Assembly (NCBI GenBank): GCA_964495935.1
Contig: CAZBXQ010000001.1
Coordinates: 108,504-172,503 of the forward strand
Direction: 5' to 3'
Source: JAJYSO01 sp964495935
Lineage (GTDB): Bacteria; Bacteroidota; Bacteroidia; Flavobacteriales; Flavobacteriaceae
DNA: 64,000 bases
In this document: in pieces, positions 32,433 through 42,937 of the stretch
Numbering within the stretch: the stretch's first letter is position 1
Layout of the letters: each line of letters starts with the position of its first letter
Translations under genes and position numbers: made by a program
Notes under the pieces: generated by a model
The model's database searches: none
What the model was told of the DNA's origin: nothing
The model's input: the letters and a program-made list of their open reading frames with translations, nothing else

Positions 32433-35240
32433 TTATTTTTCAGGTGTTTTAAAAACACTGTCGATAACTTTTTTATGTCTCGCTTTAAAGCGCTGGCTAC
32501 TCCCTGAAGCAGGAGCACCATAAAAGTTTCGGCTACAAACCCTAAACTTCTCACTTCCTTCCAAATGTAGTAAAAGATGAGTATAAGCTCCCATGTTACG
32601 GGGTTCTTCCTGAGCCCAAACTACATCTTTGGCATTCTTATATTTCTTGATGGTGGCTTTAATCTCCTTGACCGGAAGCGGGAATAATTGTTCAATTCGT
32701 ACCAGTGCCACGTCCTCCCGTCCGCGTTCTTCTTTTTCAGCCAGTAGATCATAATAAAATTTACCGGAACAGAAAATCAGACTCTTCACATCTTTAGCCT
32801 GGGCCTCGGGATCATCAATCAACATTTGAAAACCGCCTTCCGTCAGATCTTTTTTAGTAGACCGAGCCTTAGGATGGCGCAACAGACTCTTCGGCGTAAA
32901 GACAATCAAAGGTTTTCGATAATCGATCTTCACTTGTCGTCGCAACAGATGGAACATGTTTGCAGGCGTTGTACAATTGGCCGCAAACATATTATCGCGA
33001 GCGCAAAGCTGCAGATACCGCTCCATCCGCGCCGATGAATGTTCTGAACCCTGCCCTTCATATCCATGGGGCAAGAAGAGTACGATTCCATTTCGCAGCT
33101 TCCATTTGTCTTCTGCCGCAGAAACATACTGGTCAATTATAATTTGAGCACCATTACTAAAATCTCCAAACTGTGCCTCCCAAATATTCAATGTATTAGG
33201 ACTCGCCATCGCGTATCCGTATTCAAATCCCATCGCTGCATATTCAGAAAGCAGCGAGTTGTAAATCAAAAACTCCCCTTGCTCTTTTTCTATATGATTC
33301 AACGGGATAATCTCATCCTCTCCATTCTCTGTGATAAAACTGCCATGACGATGGGAGAAAGTTCCCCGCTTCGAATCCTGTCCTGCCAGGCGCACGTCGT
33401 GCCCTTCATAAAGTAGTGTTCCATAGGCCAGATTTTCTGCCATTCCCCAGTCTAAGGCATCTTCTTCATACATCTTCTTCCGCATCTTAATGATCCGGTG
33501 TACCTTTCTTATAAATTTCAAATCTTCGGGAAGACTGGTTATTCTTTCAGCAATCCGATCCAATTCCTTCCGGGGGAAAGTAGTGTCTATGGGCGTTACC
33601 ATATCCTCTTCTTGACCAAAGGTATAGCCCTCCCACTCTTTGTGCATGATTGGAGTAATATCGGCAGTAGCTGTTTCGTGTGCTTTCTCTAAATCTTTTT
33701 CCAGACTGTCTTTATACTCTTTTTCGATTTTCTCCAGATACTCTCCATTAATCACTCCCTCTTTTTCCAACTGCTTGGCATAACTGTCTCTTGCATTCGT
33801 ATGCTTAGAAATGGCCTCATACAGTTTCGGCTGTGTAAAACGGGGTTCATCACCTTCGTTATGACCATATTTACGATATCCCAGCAGATCCAAAAATACA
33901 TCATGCTTAAAATGCATTCTGTAATCCAATGCAAATCGAATACCTCGTACCACTTCCTCGGGGCGGTCGGCATTAATATGAAGAATGGGAGAGTGCGTCA
34001 ATTTGGCGACATCTGTACAATACAGTGACGAACGGCCATCGGTATAATTGGTGGTAAATCCAATCTGATTATTCACCACAATATGAATGGTTCCTTGGGT
34101 TTTATAAGCACTCAACTGTGACATTTGAACGGTTTCATAGGCTACCCCCTGTCCTGAAATGGCAGCGTCTCCATGAATAATAATGGGCAGCACATTTTGT
34201 GGATCCTCCCGATGATGATCATCCTGCTTAGCTCGAACAATTCCTTCTACAACCGGCCCCACGGCCTCAAGATGAGAAGGATTTGGAGCAATATTCAGAT
34301 TTATTTTTTTCCCGCTTCGTGTCTTCCGTTCGGAAGTCCAACCCAAGTGATACTTCACATCCCCTTCAAACATCTGGTCGTCATAATCTTTTCCGTCAAA
34401 CTCGAGAAAAATATCCTCCGGACTTTTTCCAAAAATATTGGTAAGGGTATTTAACCTTCCGCGGTGTGCCATCCCCAGTACGAACTCATCGATTCCCTTG
34501 TCGGCAGCCCCTTCAATTAAGAAATCCAACGCCGGAATCAAAGTTTCGTTTCCCTCTACAGAAAACCGTTTCTGCCCTACATATTTTGTATTCAGAAAAG
34601 ACTCAAAAGAAATTGCTTCATTGAGCTTTCCTAATATTTGTTTCTTCTCCTCATTGGAAAATTGAGGTTGATTTTCATTACTGCTCAAATACACCCGAAT
34701 CCAATTAAGGGTATCAGGATCCTGAATATGCATATACTCGGCTCCTATATAGGAACAGTAGATCGCACTCAGGTGGTTAATAATCTTTCGCAAATTCACC
34801 TTACCCAGATGAAGCAGTTCCCCCGCCTCAAACTCCGTATCCAAATCTTTTTCGGAAAGTCCAAAGTTTTTCAAATCCAAGGTCGGACTATGATCTCGTC
34901 GCGCCCGAACCGGATTCGTTTTCGTAAACAAATGCCCGCGGGACTGATAAGCCCGAATCAATCGTACCACCAGAAACTCCTTCATAAATTTTTCGGGAAT
35001 TCCTTGACTGGTATCCACGTATCCTTCGGGAACAACCGTTTGAACAGCCGGTTCTGCTTGGGTTTCCGAACCCCCTTCTACCCCAAAGCCTTCTTCTCCA
35101 TAGGAGCTATGCGCAAAATCAAATCCTTGAAAAAATGCACGCCAACTGGGTTCTATACTATCCGGGTAGGTCAAATATCGATCATAAAGATCAGCCAGAT
35201 ATCCTATATCAACGGCACTCAGGAAAGAAAATCTATCCAT
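32433..35240 (-). CDS. sucA: 2-oxoglutarate dehydrogenase E1 component
   Basis: A 935-residue thiamine-diphosphate-dependent E1 that decarboxylates 2-oxoglutarate. The thiamine-binding region is IHGDAAISGQGVAYE through to VVNNQIGFTT. Also seen are LGMAHRGRLNTL, PNPSHLEAVGPVVEG and the C-terminal LPHGYEGQGSEHSSAR. The N-terminal peptide DIGYLADLYDRYL is typical of the E2-contacting tail. It is the first gene of the sucAB transcript; sucC, sucD and lpd are not in the window. Confidence 0.97.
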   Translation of the reverse strand: MDRFSFLSAVDIGYLADLYDRYLTYPDSIEPSWRAFFQGFDFAHSSYGEEGFGVEGGSETQAEPAVQTVVPEGYVDTSQGIPEKFMKEFLVVRLIRAYQSRGHLFTKTNPVRARRDHSPTLDLKNFGLSEKDLDTEFEAGELLHLGKVNLRKIINHLSAIYCSYIGAEYMHIQDPDTLNWIRVYLSSNENQPQFSNEEKKQILGKLNEAISFESFLNTKYVGQKRFSVEGNETLIPALDFLIEGAADKGIDEFVLGMAHRGRLNTLTNIFGKSPEDIFLEFDGKDYDDQMFEGDVKYHLGWTSERKTRSGKKINLNIAPNPSHLEAVGPVVEGIVRAKQDDHHREDPQNVLPIIIHGDAAISGQGVAYETVQMSQLSAYKTQGTIHIVVNNQIGFTTNYTDGRSSLYCTDVAKLTHSPILHINADRPEEVVRGIRFALDYRMHFKHDVFLDLLGYRKYGHNEGDEPRFTQPKLYEAISKHTNARDSYAKQLEKEGVINGEYLEKIEKEYKDSLEKDLEKAHETATADITPIMHKEWEGYTFGQEEDMVTPIDTTFPRKELDRIAERITSLPEDLKFIRKVHRIIKMRKKMYEEDALDWGMAENLAYGTLLYEGHDVRLAGQDSKRGTFSHRHGSFITENGEDEIIPLNHIEKEQGEFLIYNSLLSEYAAMGFEYGYAMASPNTLNIWEAQFGDFSNGAQIIIDQYVSAAEDKWKLRNGIVLFLPHGYEGQGSEHSSARMERYLQLCARDNMFAANCTTPANMFHLLRRQVKIDYRKPLIVFTPKSLLRHPKARSTKKDLTEGGFQMLIDDPEAQAKDVKSLIFCSGKFYYDLLAEKEERGREDVALVRIEQLFPLPVKEIKATIKKYKNAKDVVWAQEEPRNMGAYTHLLLHLEGSEKFRVCSRNFYGAPASGSSQRFKARHKKVIDSVFKTPEK

Positions 35241-35276
35241 AATATTAGAATTCTATCTCTTTATATAAATTTTTAG

Positions 35277-35284
35277 CAAAATTA
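35277..35284 (-). promoter_or_regulatory. -7 box for sucAB
   Basis: On the minus strand, TAATTTTG fits TAnnTTTG, 37 bases before sucA; no clear -33 element. Confidence 0.4.
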
Positions 35285-35359
35285 CAATATTTCAGGCGAA
35301 AGAGCATTAAACGGCGAGAAATTTAGAGTTTTTTAAACCTGTGGTTTTCAAAATAAAAA

Positions 35360-35725
35360 TTAACGAGGCTTGAATACAAAAGCACTTTTAAACTCCTTTT
35401 TAAGCACTGTATATAAACGTTCTGCAGAAAGCCGGCTGGTAAAACTTCCTACCCAAGCTTTATAATTTGGCGATTCGTATTCTAACCGCGCAAAAACATC
35501 GGGATGTCCCTTTTTAAATTCTGTCAAAACATCCTCGGCATCCCGCATCCGGCTGAAGGAGCCCAATTGAATGACATACCGATGCTCCAGCTCATTTTTT
35601 TTAGTCATTTCTGTTTTCAATGCCATCAACTCTTCCAGTGTCTCTTCCTGAACCTTCGACTGTGCCAGAACGGCATTTCCCTGAAAAAAAAGAAGCCCGA
35701 CAATAAAAAATTGAAAATATCGCAT
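35360..35725 (-). CDS. SPOR domain-containing secreted protein
   Basis: 121 residues from the ATG at 35725; an upstream extension of the frame is ignored because this ATG starts a clear signal peptide (M-R-Y-F-Q-F-F-I-V-G-L-L-F-F, cleavage after V-L-A-Q). The mature part ends in a SPOR fold: YVIQLGSFSRMRDAEDVL and AWVGSFTSRLSAERLYTVL. SPOR domains bind denuded peptidoglycan, so a periplasmic envelope role is likely. A TATCTTTG box lies at 35755-35762 on the minus strand. Confidence 0.85.
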   Translation of the reverse strand: MRYFQFFIVGLLFFQGNAVLAQSKVQEETLEELMALKTEMTKKNELEHRYVIQLGSFSRMRDAEDVLTEFKKGHPDVFARLEYESPNYKAWVGSFTSRLSAERLYTVLKKEFKSAFVFKPR

Positions 35726-35833
35726 ATTTGTATTTTTATCTCGATTAGAAAAGACAAAGATACTTTTATTTCCAAAAACTAAGAATTTGAAAGCCATCAT
35801 ATTAAAAATATGTTCCGGTAACACCATGACCAA

Positions 35834-36233
35834 GAATTTAATTGCTGTTTAATCAACAACAAAGTATCATTCTGCCACCTCGCACAAGGCCAACATTTGT
35901 AACCCTACCTGAACGAAAACTATATATAAAACAAAATCAAGATGAAATCCCAAATTACCCAAATAACAGATAGCAAACCGGATCCTCAAAAAGACTTCTA
36001 ATAACCTCCGGATGAAAAACTCGAGCCGACTCCAAAAAAGCCGGACTAAAAGTTCTTTTCGGCAATGCTCCGGAATGATGTAAAATACTGAATGTTAAAT
36101 ACTTGATTCAAGAATACCTTTAAACCGATAAATTCCTCAAAAATCCCAATTTTATATTAAAAAAAATTATTTAGAAAGATTATAAATTGCCCCTTATGGG
36201 GGGTTCTATATCCCGCAAATCAAATGTAAGTAT
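35834..36233. other. Non-coding region upstream of the act operon
   Basis: About 400 bp with no credible gene. A 19-codon ORF at 35942-36001 shows no amino-acid bias or terminator and is taken as chance. Confidence 0.5.
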
Positions 36234-36241
36234 TACTTTTG
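36234..36241 (+). promoter_or_regulatory. -7 box for the actA-F operon
   Basis: TACTTTTG fits TAnnTTTG, 91 bases before actA; the -33 region is weak. Confidence 0.4.
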
Positions 36242-36332
36242 TCAAGGATTTATGACGGTTGAGGATGCACTACAAAACGCAATCCTCTCATTTTAAATTT
36301 ATTATCCTAAAAAGAAGTTAATCTCCATAAAC

Positions 36333-37703
36333 ATGAAAAAACAAGACAGACAATTCTTTGTTGCAAAAATCCTTCTTCTATTCGTAGCATTTCTGTTTGC
36401 CTTTGCCCAACCCACTTTTGCCCAGGATGACGATGATTCTTCTGAAACGACCGAACAAACTGACAACAGCGAGCAAGCTGATGAAAGTGACAGCGAATCG
36501 TCTATTGGCGATGCAGAACACGGCAAAGAACTATTTAAGGCGAATTGTGCAGCTTGTCATCAGCGGTACAAGCGATCCACAGGTCCCGCACTTCACGGAA
36601 CCTTAGACAAAGTACCCAGCCGTCAATGGCTTTACGATTGGGTGCATAACAGTACTGCACTCATTAACTCAGGAGATTCTTATGCCAATGAAATATTTGA
36701 AGAATTCAATGGCGTAGCGATGACGCACTTCCCGCAATTATCGGAAGACGACATCGATGATATCATGGCTTACGTAGAACAACCCAAGCCCGAACCCAAG
36801 GTAGCCGCTACCAATGATGGCGGGAGTGGTTCTGCCGGCAGTAACGGAAGCGGGGGAATCCCCGTTAACGTAGTGCTGGGATTGCTTGCTTTCCTATTAG
36901 TCCTTCTGCTGGTTGTTCTTGTACTGGTTAATAAAACGCTTACCCGATTTGCCCATGAGGAAGGTATTACCATTCATGAAAAGGAAAAAGAAAAGCACAA
37001 GCCCCTATGGAAAATGGTGGCCGAAAATCAATTTATCATGGTGGCCGCATCCATCGTGATTTTCTTTGTCGGCAGCTACTGGGTTTATTTCTATTTGATG
37101 CAGATTGGTGTTGACCAGGGTTATCAACCCGTACAACCGATTCATTATTCCCACCGCATCCATGCCGGGGATAACCAAATTGAATGTAAATATTGCCATT
37201 ATTCGGCACGGGTTTCAAAAACCTCAGGAATTCCCTCACTCAACGTCTGTATGAATTGTCATAAGGCGGTTTCTGAAGTCTCGGAAGAAACTGCGACAGA
37301 GGAATACTCCAAAGCTTATTATGACGGTGAAATTGCCAAATTATACGATGCCGTTGGCTGGGATCCGGAAAAACATCAATATACCGGTAAAACGAAGCCC
37401 GTAAAATGGGTTCGCGTCCACAATTTACCCGACTTTGCTTATTTTAATCACTCCCAACACGTTGAAGTAGGCAAGATTGATTGTCAAAAATGCCACGGAA
37501 AAGTGGAAGAAATGGAAATTATGCGACAAGACCAAAAATTAACTATGGGATGGTGTATAGAATGTCACCGTACCACCGATGTTAAAATGGAAGGCAATAA
37601 ATATTACGAAAAAATACACGAGCAGTTATCTAAAAAATACGGAGTTGATAAATTGACCGAAGCAGAAATGGGAGGATTGGAATGCGGTCGCTGTCATTAT
37701 TAA
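36333..37703 (+). CDS. actA: Alternative complex III multihaem cytochrome c subunit ActA
   Basis: A 456-residue multihaem subunit of alternative complex III, the quinol:cytochrome c oxidoreductase used instead of bc1. After a signal peptide (ending near TFAQ), six CxxCH sites occur at residues 72 (CAACH), 285 (CKYCH), 306 (CMNCH), 384 (CQKCH), 408 (CIECH) and 451 (CGRCH). The first lies in a separate monohaem domain. A hydrophobic helix (about 175-195) and a second (about 230-250) anchor the protein. The C-terminal five make the usual pentahaem domain. It heads the act operon. Confidence 0.95.
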   Translation: MKKQDRQFFVAKILLLFVAFLFAFAQPTFAQDDDDSSETTEQTDNSEQADESDSESSIGDAEHGKELFKANCAACHQRYKRSTGPALHGTLDKVPSRQWLYDWVHNSTALINSGDSYANEIFEEFNGVAMTHFPQLSEDDIDDIMAYVEQPKPEPKVAATNDGGSGSAGSNGSGGIPVNVVLGLLAFLLVLLLVVLVLVNKTLTRFAHEEGITIHEKEKEKHKPLWKMVAENQFIMVAASIVIFFVGSYWVYFYLMQIGVDQGYQPVQPIHYSHRIHAGDNQIECKYCHYSARVSKTSGIPSLNVCMNCHKAVSEVSEETATEEYSKAYYDGEIAKLYDAVGWDPEKHQYTGKTKPVKWVRVHNLPDFAYFNHSQHVEVGKIDCQKCHGKVEEMEIMRQDQKLTMGWCIECHRTTDVKMEGNKYYEKIHEQLSKKYGVDKLTEAEMGGLECGRCHY

Positions 37704-37736
37704 TCAACTCATCACTATATAAACCCCAACACCAAT

Positions 37737-40700
37737 ATGTCACCTAACAATAATAACAACAAAAAGTACTGGAGTACGATAGAAGAACTTGAGGGTAATG
37801 ACGCTATAAATAAAGTTCTTCGACAGCGCGAATTTGCCGAAGAGCTACCCACCGAAGATTTTTTGGGAAATAAGGAAAACCTGGAAAGTAGCAAAACAAC
37901 TCGTCGGGACTTCTTAAAATTTGTAGGTTTCAGTACTGCCGCCGCCAGTTTAGCAGCCTGTGAGGGACCGGTTACAAAAACGGTACCCTATGTTGTTCAG
38001 CCCAAAAATATATTCCCCGGGGTAGCCAATTTCTATGCTACTTCCATCGCCGATGGATTTGATTTTGCTCCTATTCTTGCTAAAACCCGGGAATCCCGAC
38101 CTATTCGCGTGGATAAAAATTATATGAATGGAGCCGATTATGGAGTTAATGCACGAATTCTTGCTTCTGTCCTTTCGCTTTATGATTATCAACGGTTACA
38201 ACAACCCAAAAAGGAAGGTGAAGAAGTTTCTTGGGTGGATATGGATGAAGCCATTCAGGAAGATTTAAATAATGCATCCGGAGAAGTGGTACTGCTTACC
38301 CAGACTTTCGCCAGTCCTTCAACCCGGCAGCTCATCAAAGAATTTTCTAATCAATATAATGCACGTCATATCACTTATGATGCGATTTCTGAAGACGCCG
38401 CGTTAAATGCATTTGAAGACCGGTATGGCCGTCGTGGGCTTCCCGAATATGATTTTTCCAAAGCAAAAACTATTGTTTCTATAGGTGCCGATTTCCTTGG
38501 CGATTGGCAAGGGGGAGGCTATGCTGTGGGATACGCTGCCAGCCGGGATCCGGAAGGAGGAAGCATCTCGAGACATATTCAATTTGAGGCCAATATGTCC
38601 CCAACAGGGGCCAAGGCCGACAAACGGGTACTGGCTAAACCTTCAGATCAAAAGAAGGTGCTTGTAGCCCTGTATAATCAAATCGTCAACGGAAACTCTG
38701 GAAATGTAGAACTCGACCCCTATCACGAAGAGGCTGTTCAAAAGGCCGTAAGCCAATTGAAATCGGCCGATGAAGGTGCTGTAGTCATCAGCAGTATCCC
38801 GGAAACCGAAGCGCAACAATTAGTATTGGCTATCAACGAAGCACTAAACAGTGCCGTTATGGATACAGACAATCCCCGCCTTATCCGGCAGGGGAACAAC
38901 AAGGAAGTCCGACAGCTTGTCAAAGACATGAATGCGGGAAAAATAGGAGCGCTGCTCATCGCCGGCGTCAATCCTTCCTACAGCCTCCCGAATGCCAAGG
39001 CCTTCAATGAAGGCTTAGCACAGGTTGATTGCACCATCTCCTTTGCGACAAGAGAAGACGAAACAGCCAAACGCTGCAAGTATATCGCCACAACCCCGCA
39101 TTATTTGGAAAGTTGGGGAGACGTACAATACAACACCACCCGGTATAGCCTTACGCAACCCACAATTCAGACTTTATTTAATACCCGTCAATTTCAGGAA
39201 TCGCTATTGGCCTGGACAGATCAGGGAGATACCGAATACCGAGACTACATCCGTTCTTATTGGGAAGGCCATATTTTAGATGGGAAAGCTTGGAATAAAG
39301 CCTTACATGACGGCGTCTTTCACACGGCCAAAGCCCAGGTTGAAGGAGCCGAAAATACCGATGAAAAAGGAGGTGATGACGAAGAAGAAAACAGCAGTCC
39401 GAACGGTGTTGTAAACGCCGATAATGCCGCGGCAGCATTACTCAGTACTATCAACTCTTCCGAAGATCAAGGTGGTTTTGAACTCCACTTATATTCTTCA
39501 ACAGCACTGGGTGACGGCCGACAGGCCAATAACCCTTGGCTTCAAGAGTTACCCGATCCGATTACCCGGACGACTTGGGACAATTATGTCACCATGTCTA
39601 AAAAAGATGCCGATCGCCTAAAGATCAAAAATTACTATAAGGACAACGGTGCCATGAACGGGAATTATGTCGTTCTGGAAATGGGCGACAAAAAAATCAA
39701 AGCTCCGGTCATCGTACAGCCCGGCCAAGCTCCCGGCTCCATTGGTTTAGCATTAGGATACGGCCGTAAAGCCGGAATTCAGGAAGAAATGCAAACCGGA
39801 GTGAATGCTTATCCGCTGTATAAAGATCAAAAGAACTTCCAGAAAGTTTCTGTCAGTAAGGCCAAAGGAGATCATAAATTTGCCTGTACCCAGTTACAAA
39901 ACACGATGGTGGGTCGAAATATCATTCAAGAGACTGATCTGGAAACTTTCCTGCATGAAGACCGTGAAGTTTGGAACCCTCGCCCCATGACCGAACACGA
40001 TCATGAAGAAGTCGATTCTACCAGTCATAAGGTAGATTTATGGTCAGCATTTGATGACAGTATCGGGCATCACTTTAACATGTCTATCGACCTCAACCGT
40101 TGTACCGGATGTGGAGCTTGTGTAATTGCCTGTCATGCCGAAAACAATGTTCCCGTGGTAGGAAAAACAGAAGTTCGCAAGTTCCGAGATATGCACTGGA
40201 TGCGTATTGACCGCTATTATTCTTCAGAAGACACTTTTGAACAAGAAAAACAAGCGGCCAAAGACCTTCCGGCTTTCCAAAGTTATAAATCCATTGAAAC
40301 GGAATCGTATGATAATCCGGAAGTGGCTTTCCAACCGGTGATGTGCCAGCATTGTAATCATGCTCCTTGCGAAACCGTTTGCCCGGTAGCCGCCATTACC
40401 CATGGTCGCCAGGGACAAAACCAAATGATTTACAACCGTTGTGTGGGCACCCGTTATTGTGCCAACAACTGCCCGTATAAAGTTCGTCGTTTTAACTGGT
40501 TTAAATACAAGGATAACGACGAATTCGATTACAACATGAATAATGATTTGGGACGTATGGTACTCAACCCCGATGTTACTGTCCGTGCCCGGGGTGTAAT
40601 GGAAAAATGTTCACTCTGTATCCAAATGACCCAGAAGACGATTCTGGATGCCAAACGAGACGGTCGTGAGATTGAAGACGGCGAATTCCACACCGCCTGT

Positions 40701-40868
40701 TCTCTGGCTTGTGACAAAGGTGCCATTACCTTTGGCGACGTGAATCTCGAAGGCTCGGAAATCAACGAAAAAGTAGAAGACAAACGCATGTATCGTTTAT
40801 TGGAAGACTTGGGAACCCGGCCTAATGTTATGTACCAAACTCTTGTAAAAAACAAAAAAGACGCATAA
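37737..40868 (+). CDS. actB: Alternative complex III iron-sulfur/molybdopterin-like subunit ActB
   Basis: A 1043-residue subunit fusing a molybdopterin oxidoreductase-like part (about residues 60-750) to an Fe-S ferredoxin part. The Tat-like twin arginine is at 56-57 (TTRRDFLKFVGFS). Cluster ligands are in CTGCGACVIACHAENN, CQHCNHAPCETVCP, CVGTRYCANNCPY and CSLCIQMTQ. In characterised ACIII the molybdopterin-like domain carries no cofactor. The protein sits on the periplasmic face and relays electrons toward ActA. It starts 33 bp after actA. Confidence 0.96.
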   Translation: MSPNNNNNKKYWSTIEELEGNDAINKVLRQREFAEELPTEDFLGNKENLESSKTTRRDFLKFVGFSTAAASLAACEGPVTKTVPYVVQPKNIFPGVANFYATSIADGFDFAPILAKTRESRPIRVDKNYMNGADYGVNARILASVLSLYDYQRLQQPKKEGEEVSWVDMDEAIQEDLNNASGEVVLLTQTFASPSTRQLIKEFSNQYNARHITYDAISEDAALNAFEDRYGRRGLPEYDFSKAKTIVSIGADFLGDWQGGGYAVGYAASRDPEGGSISRHIQFEANMSPTGAKADKRVLAKPSDQKKVLVALYNQIVNGNSGNVELDPYHEEAVQKAVSQLKSADEGAVVISSIPETEAQQLVLAINEALNSAVMDTDNPRLIRQGNNKEVRQLVKDMNAGKIGALLIAGVNPSYSLPNAKAFNEGLAQVDCTISFATREDETAKRCKYIATTPHYLESWGDVQYNTTRYSLTQPTIQTLFNTRQFQESLLAWTDQGDTEYRDYIRSYWEGHILDGKAWNKALHDGVFHTAKAQVEGAENTDEKGGDDEEENSSPNGVVNADNAAAALLSTINSSEDQGGFELHLYSSTALGDGRQANNPWLQELPDPITRTTWDNYVTMSKKDADRLKIKNYYKDNGAMNGNYVVLEMGDKKIKAPVIVQPGQAPGSIGLALGYGRKAGIQEEMQTGVNAYPLYKDQKNFQKVSVSKAKGDHKFACTQLQNTMVGRNIIQETDLETFLHEDREVWNPRPMTEHDHEEVDSTSHKVDLWSAFDDSIGHHFNMSIDLNRCTGCGACVIACHAENNVPVVGKTEVRKFRDMHWMRIDRYYSSEDTFEQEKQAAKDLPAFQSYKSIETESYDNPEVAFQPVMCQHCNHAPCETVCPVAAITHGRQGQNQMIYNRCVGTRYCANNCPYKVRRFNWFKYKDNDEFDYNMNNDLGRMVLNPDVTVRARGVMEKCSLCIQMTQKTILDAKRDGREIEDGEFHTACSLACDKGAITFGDVNLEGSEINEKVEDKRMYRLLEDLGTRPNVMYQTLVKNKKDA

Positions 40869-40905
40869 GCACTGCTAATTAAGAACCAAATATTAAGGAA
40901 AAAAT

Positions 40906-42360
40906 ATGTCGTTACATCATTACGAAGCACCAATAAGAGAGCCTTTAATATTAGGCAAGAAGACGTATCACGATATTTCGGAGGATATTGCGGCTCCTAT
41001 TCTGGGAAAAGCCGATAGATCCTGGTGGATCGTTTTTAGTATTGCCTTGGCCGCATTGCTTTGGGGGGCCGGATGCTTAGTCTATCTCCTAACCAACGGG
41101 ATCGGCGTTTGGGGCTTAAACAAAACCATTGGATGGGCATGGGATATCACCAACTTTGTTTGGTGGATCGGTATCGGTCACGCCGGTACATTAATCTCGG
41201 CTATTCTCTTATTGTTTAGACAAAAATGGCGTTTGGCCGTCAACCGATCGGCAGAGGCGATGACTATTTTTGCAGTAATTCAGGCCGGACTATTCCCGAT
41301 TATCCACATGGGACGACCTTGGCTGGCCTATTGGGTACTCCCTATTCCCAATCAATTTGGCTCCTTATGGGTAAACTTCAACTCCCCGTTATTATGGGAT
41401 GTATTTGCCATCTCGACATACTTATCGATCTCTCTCGTGTTTTGGTACACCGGGCTACTTCCCGATTTTGCCATGATTCGGGATATCACCAAAAATAAAT
41501 TTCAGAAAAAGATTTATGGCATTCTCAGTTTTGGCTGGAGCGGTCGTGTAAAAGACTGGCAACGGTTTGAGGAAGTCCACCTGGTGTTAGCCGGATTAGC
41601 AACACCTCTGGTATTATCGGTACACACCACGATATCGTTTGACTTTGCCACATCGGTTGTCCCGGGGTGGCACAGTACCATCTACCCGCCCTACTTCGTT
41701 GCGGGAGCGGTATTTTCAGGGTTTGCCATGGTACAGACCCTGTTAATCGTAATGCGGAAAGTGGTGCATCTCGAACAATACATTACCGTCCTCCACATTG
41801 AATATATGAATAAGGTGATTTTGGTAACCGGTGGAATCGTAGCCGTTGCCTATGCCACAGAATATTTCATTGCCTGGTATTCCGGAAGTGATTTTGAAAA
41901 TTATACCTATCTTTCTTTCGGGGCTGCAACCGGTCCATACTGGTGGGCATTCTGGGCCTTGATCATTTGTAACAGTTTAGTTCCGCTCACCTTATTTGTC
42001 AAAAAATTACGAAGAAACATATTTTATACTTTTATTGTCGCTCTGATTATCAACATCGGAATGTGGTTTGAGCGATTTGATATTATCGTGATCAACCTGA
42101 GTCATGACCGAACGCCATCTTCCTGGGCCATGTTCCAGCCCACTTTTGTAGATGTGGGGCTGTTTATCGGAACCATCGGATTTTTCTCGGTGCTCTTCCT
42201 CCTCTATGCCCGTACCTTCCCGGTCATTGCGCAGGCAGAAGTAAAAACGATATTGAAATCTTCAGGTGAAGTTTATCACGACTTACGAGCTGAATACGGA
42301 GACGATGTTTCTCATGTATTAGACCCCGAAACCTTTGAACCCCTAACGATAGAAGAATAA
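40906..42360 (+). CDS. actC: Alternative complex III quinol-binding membrane subunit ActC (NrfD/PsrC family)
   Basis: A 484-residue integral membrane protein with about ten hydrophobic helices of the NrfD/PsrC fold. It is the quinol-oxidising subunit. Recognisable segments are GHAGTLISAILLLFRQKWRLAVNRSAEAMT and SVHTTISFDFATSVVPGWHSTIYPPYFVAGA, both conserved in ActC. It lies 37 bp after actB. Confidence 0.95.
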   Translation: MSLHHYEAPIREPLILGKKTYHDISEDIAAPILGKADRSWWIVFSIALAALLWGAGCLVYLLTNGIGVWGLNKTIGWAWDITNFVWWIGIGHAGTLISAILLLFRQKWRLAVNRSAEAMTIFAVIQAGLFPIIHMGRPWLAYWVLPIPNQFGSLWVNFNSPLLWDVFAISTYLSISLVFWYTGLLPDFAMIRDITKNKFQKKIYGILSFGWSGRVKDWQRFEEVHLVLAGLATPLVLSVHTTISFDFATSVVPGWHSTIYPPYFVAGAVFSGFAMVQTLLIVMRKVVHLEQYITVLHIEYMNKVILVTGGIVAVAYATEYFIAWYSGSDFENYTYLSFGAATGPYWWAFWALIICNSLVPLTLFVKKLRRNIFYTFIVALIINIGMWFERFDIIVINLSHDRTPSSWAMFQPTFVDVGLFIGTIGFFSVLFLLYARTFPVIAQAEVKTILKSSGEVYHDLRAEYGDDVSHVLDPETFEPLTIEE

Positions 42361-42405
42361 GACCCGATAAGAAATTCAATATTCCGATATAAAAGAATGT
42401 AAAAG

Positions 42406-42927
42406 ATGACAAGAACAGTTCACGCAATATATAACGACGATGATTTAGTCCTCGAAGCAGTTAAAAAAGCACAGGCAGCAAATTATCACATTCGCGAGGT
42501 TTTTACACCTTTCCCCATTCACGGATTGGACAAAGCCATGGGAATGAAGCCCACTCGTTTGGCCATTGTATCCTTCCTTTTTGGAATCACGGGGTTAGCC
42601 TTTGCCATCTGGATGACCGATTATATGATGATTCGGGATTTCCCGCAAAACATTGGAGGTAAACCCAGTTTTTCCTGGTGGGAAAACATGCCGGCTTTCG
42701 TAGTCGTTATGTTTGAGTTTACCGTCTTCTTTTCCGGTCATTTTATGGTGATTACCTATTATCTTCGCAGCCGGCTATGGCCGTTTAAGGAAGCTGAAAA
42801 TCCGGATCCCAGAACCACGGATGATCACTTTCTTATGGAAATAGCAATCGAAGAAAATCAATTTGATGAATTATCTGAATTCTTACAAAAAACCGGTGTT
42901 AAAGAGATTAATTTAGTCAAAGCCTAA
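42406..42927 (+). CDS. actD: Alternative complex III subunit ActD (DUF3341)
   Basis: A 173-residue DUF3341 protein with two transmembrane helices (about residues 57-77 and 96-120). It is recognised from FTPFPIHGLDKAMGM near the N-terminus. ActD is a structural membrane subunit of ACIII without a cofactor. It lies between actC and actE, 45 and 10 bp from its neighbours. Confidence 0.94.
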   Translation: MTRTVHAIYNDDDLVLEAVKKAQAANYHIREVFTPFPIHGLDKAMGMKPTRLAIVSFLFGITGLAFAIWMTDYMMIRDFPQNIGGKPSFSWWENMPAFVVVMFEFTVFFSGHFMVITYYLRSRLWPFKEAENPDPRTTDDHFLMEIAIEENQFDELSEFLQKTGVKEINLVKA

Positions 42928-42937
42928 GAATCAAAAG

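Noticed and set aside
34638..35276. 212-codon ORF antisense to the 5' part of sucA
   Set aside because: It is a shadow of the conserved sucA coding sequence, with no start signal or family features.
35942..36001. 19-codon ORF upstream of actA as another leader peptide
   Set aside because: No run of a single regulatory amino acid, no terminator after it, and the predicted promoter lies downstream of it.
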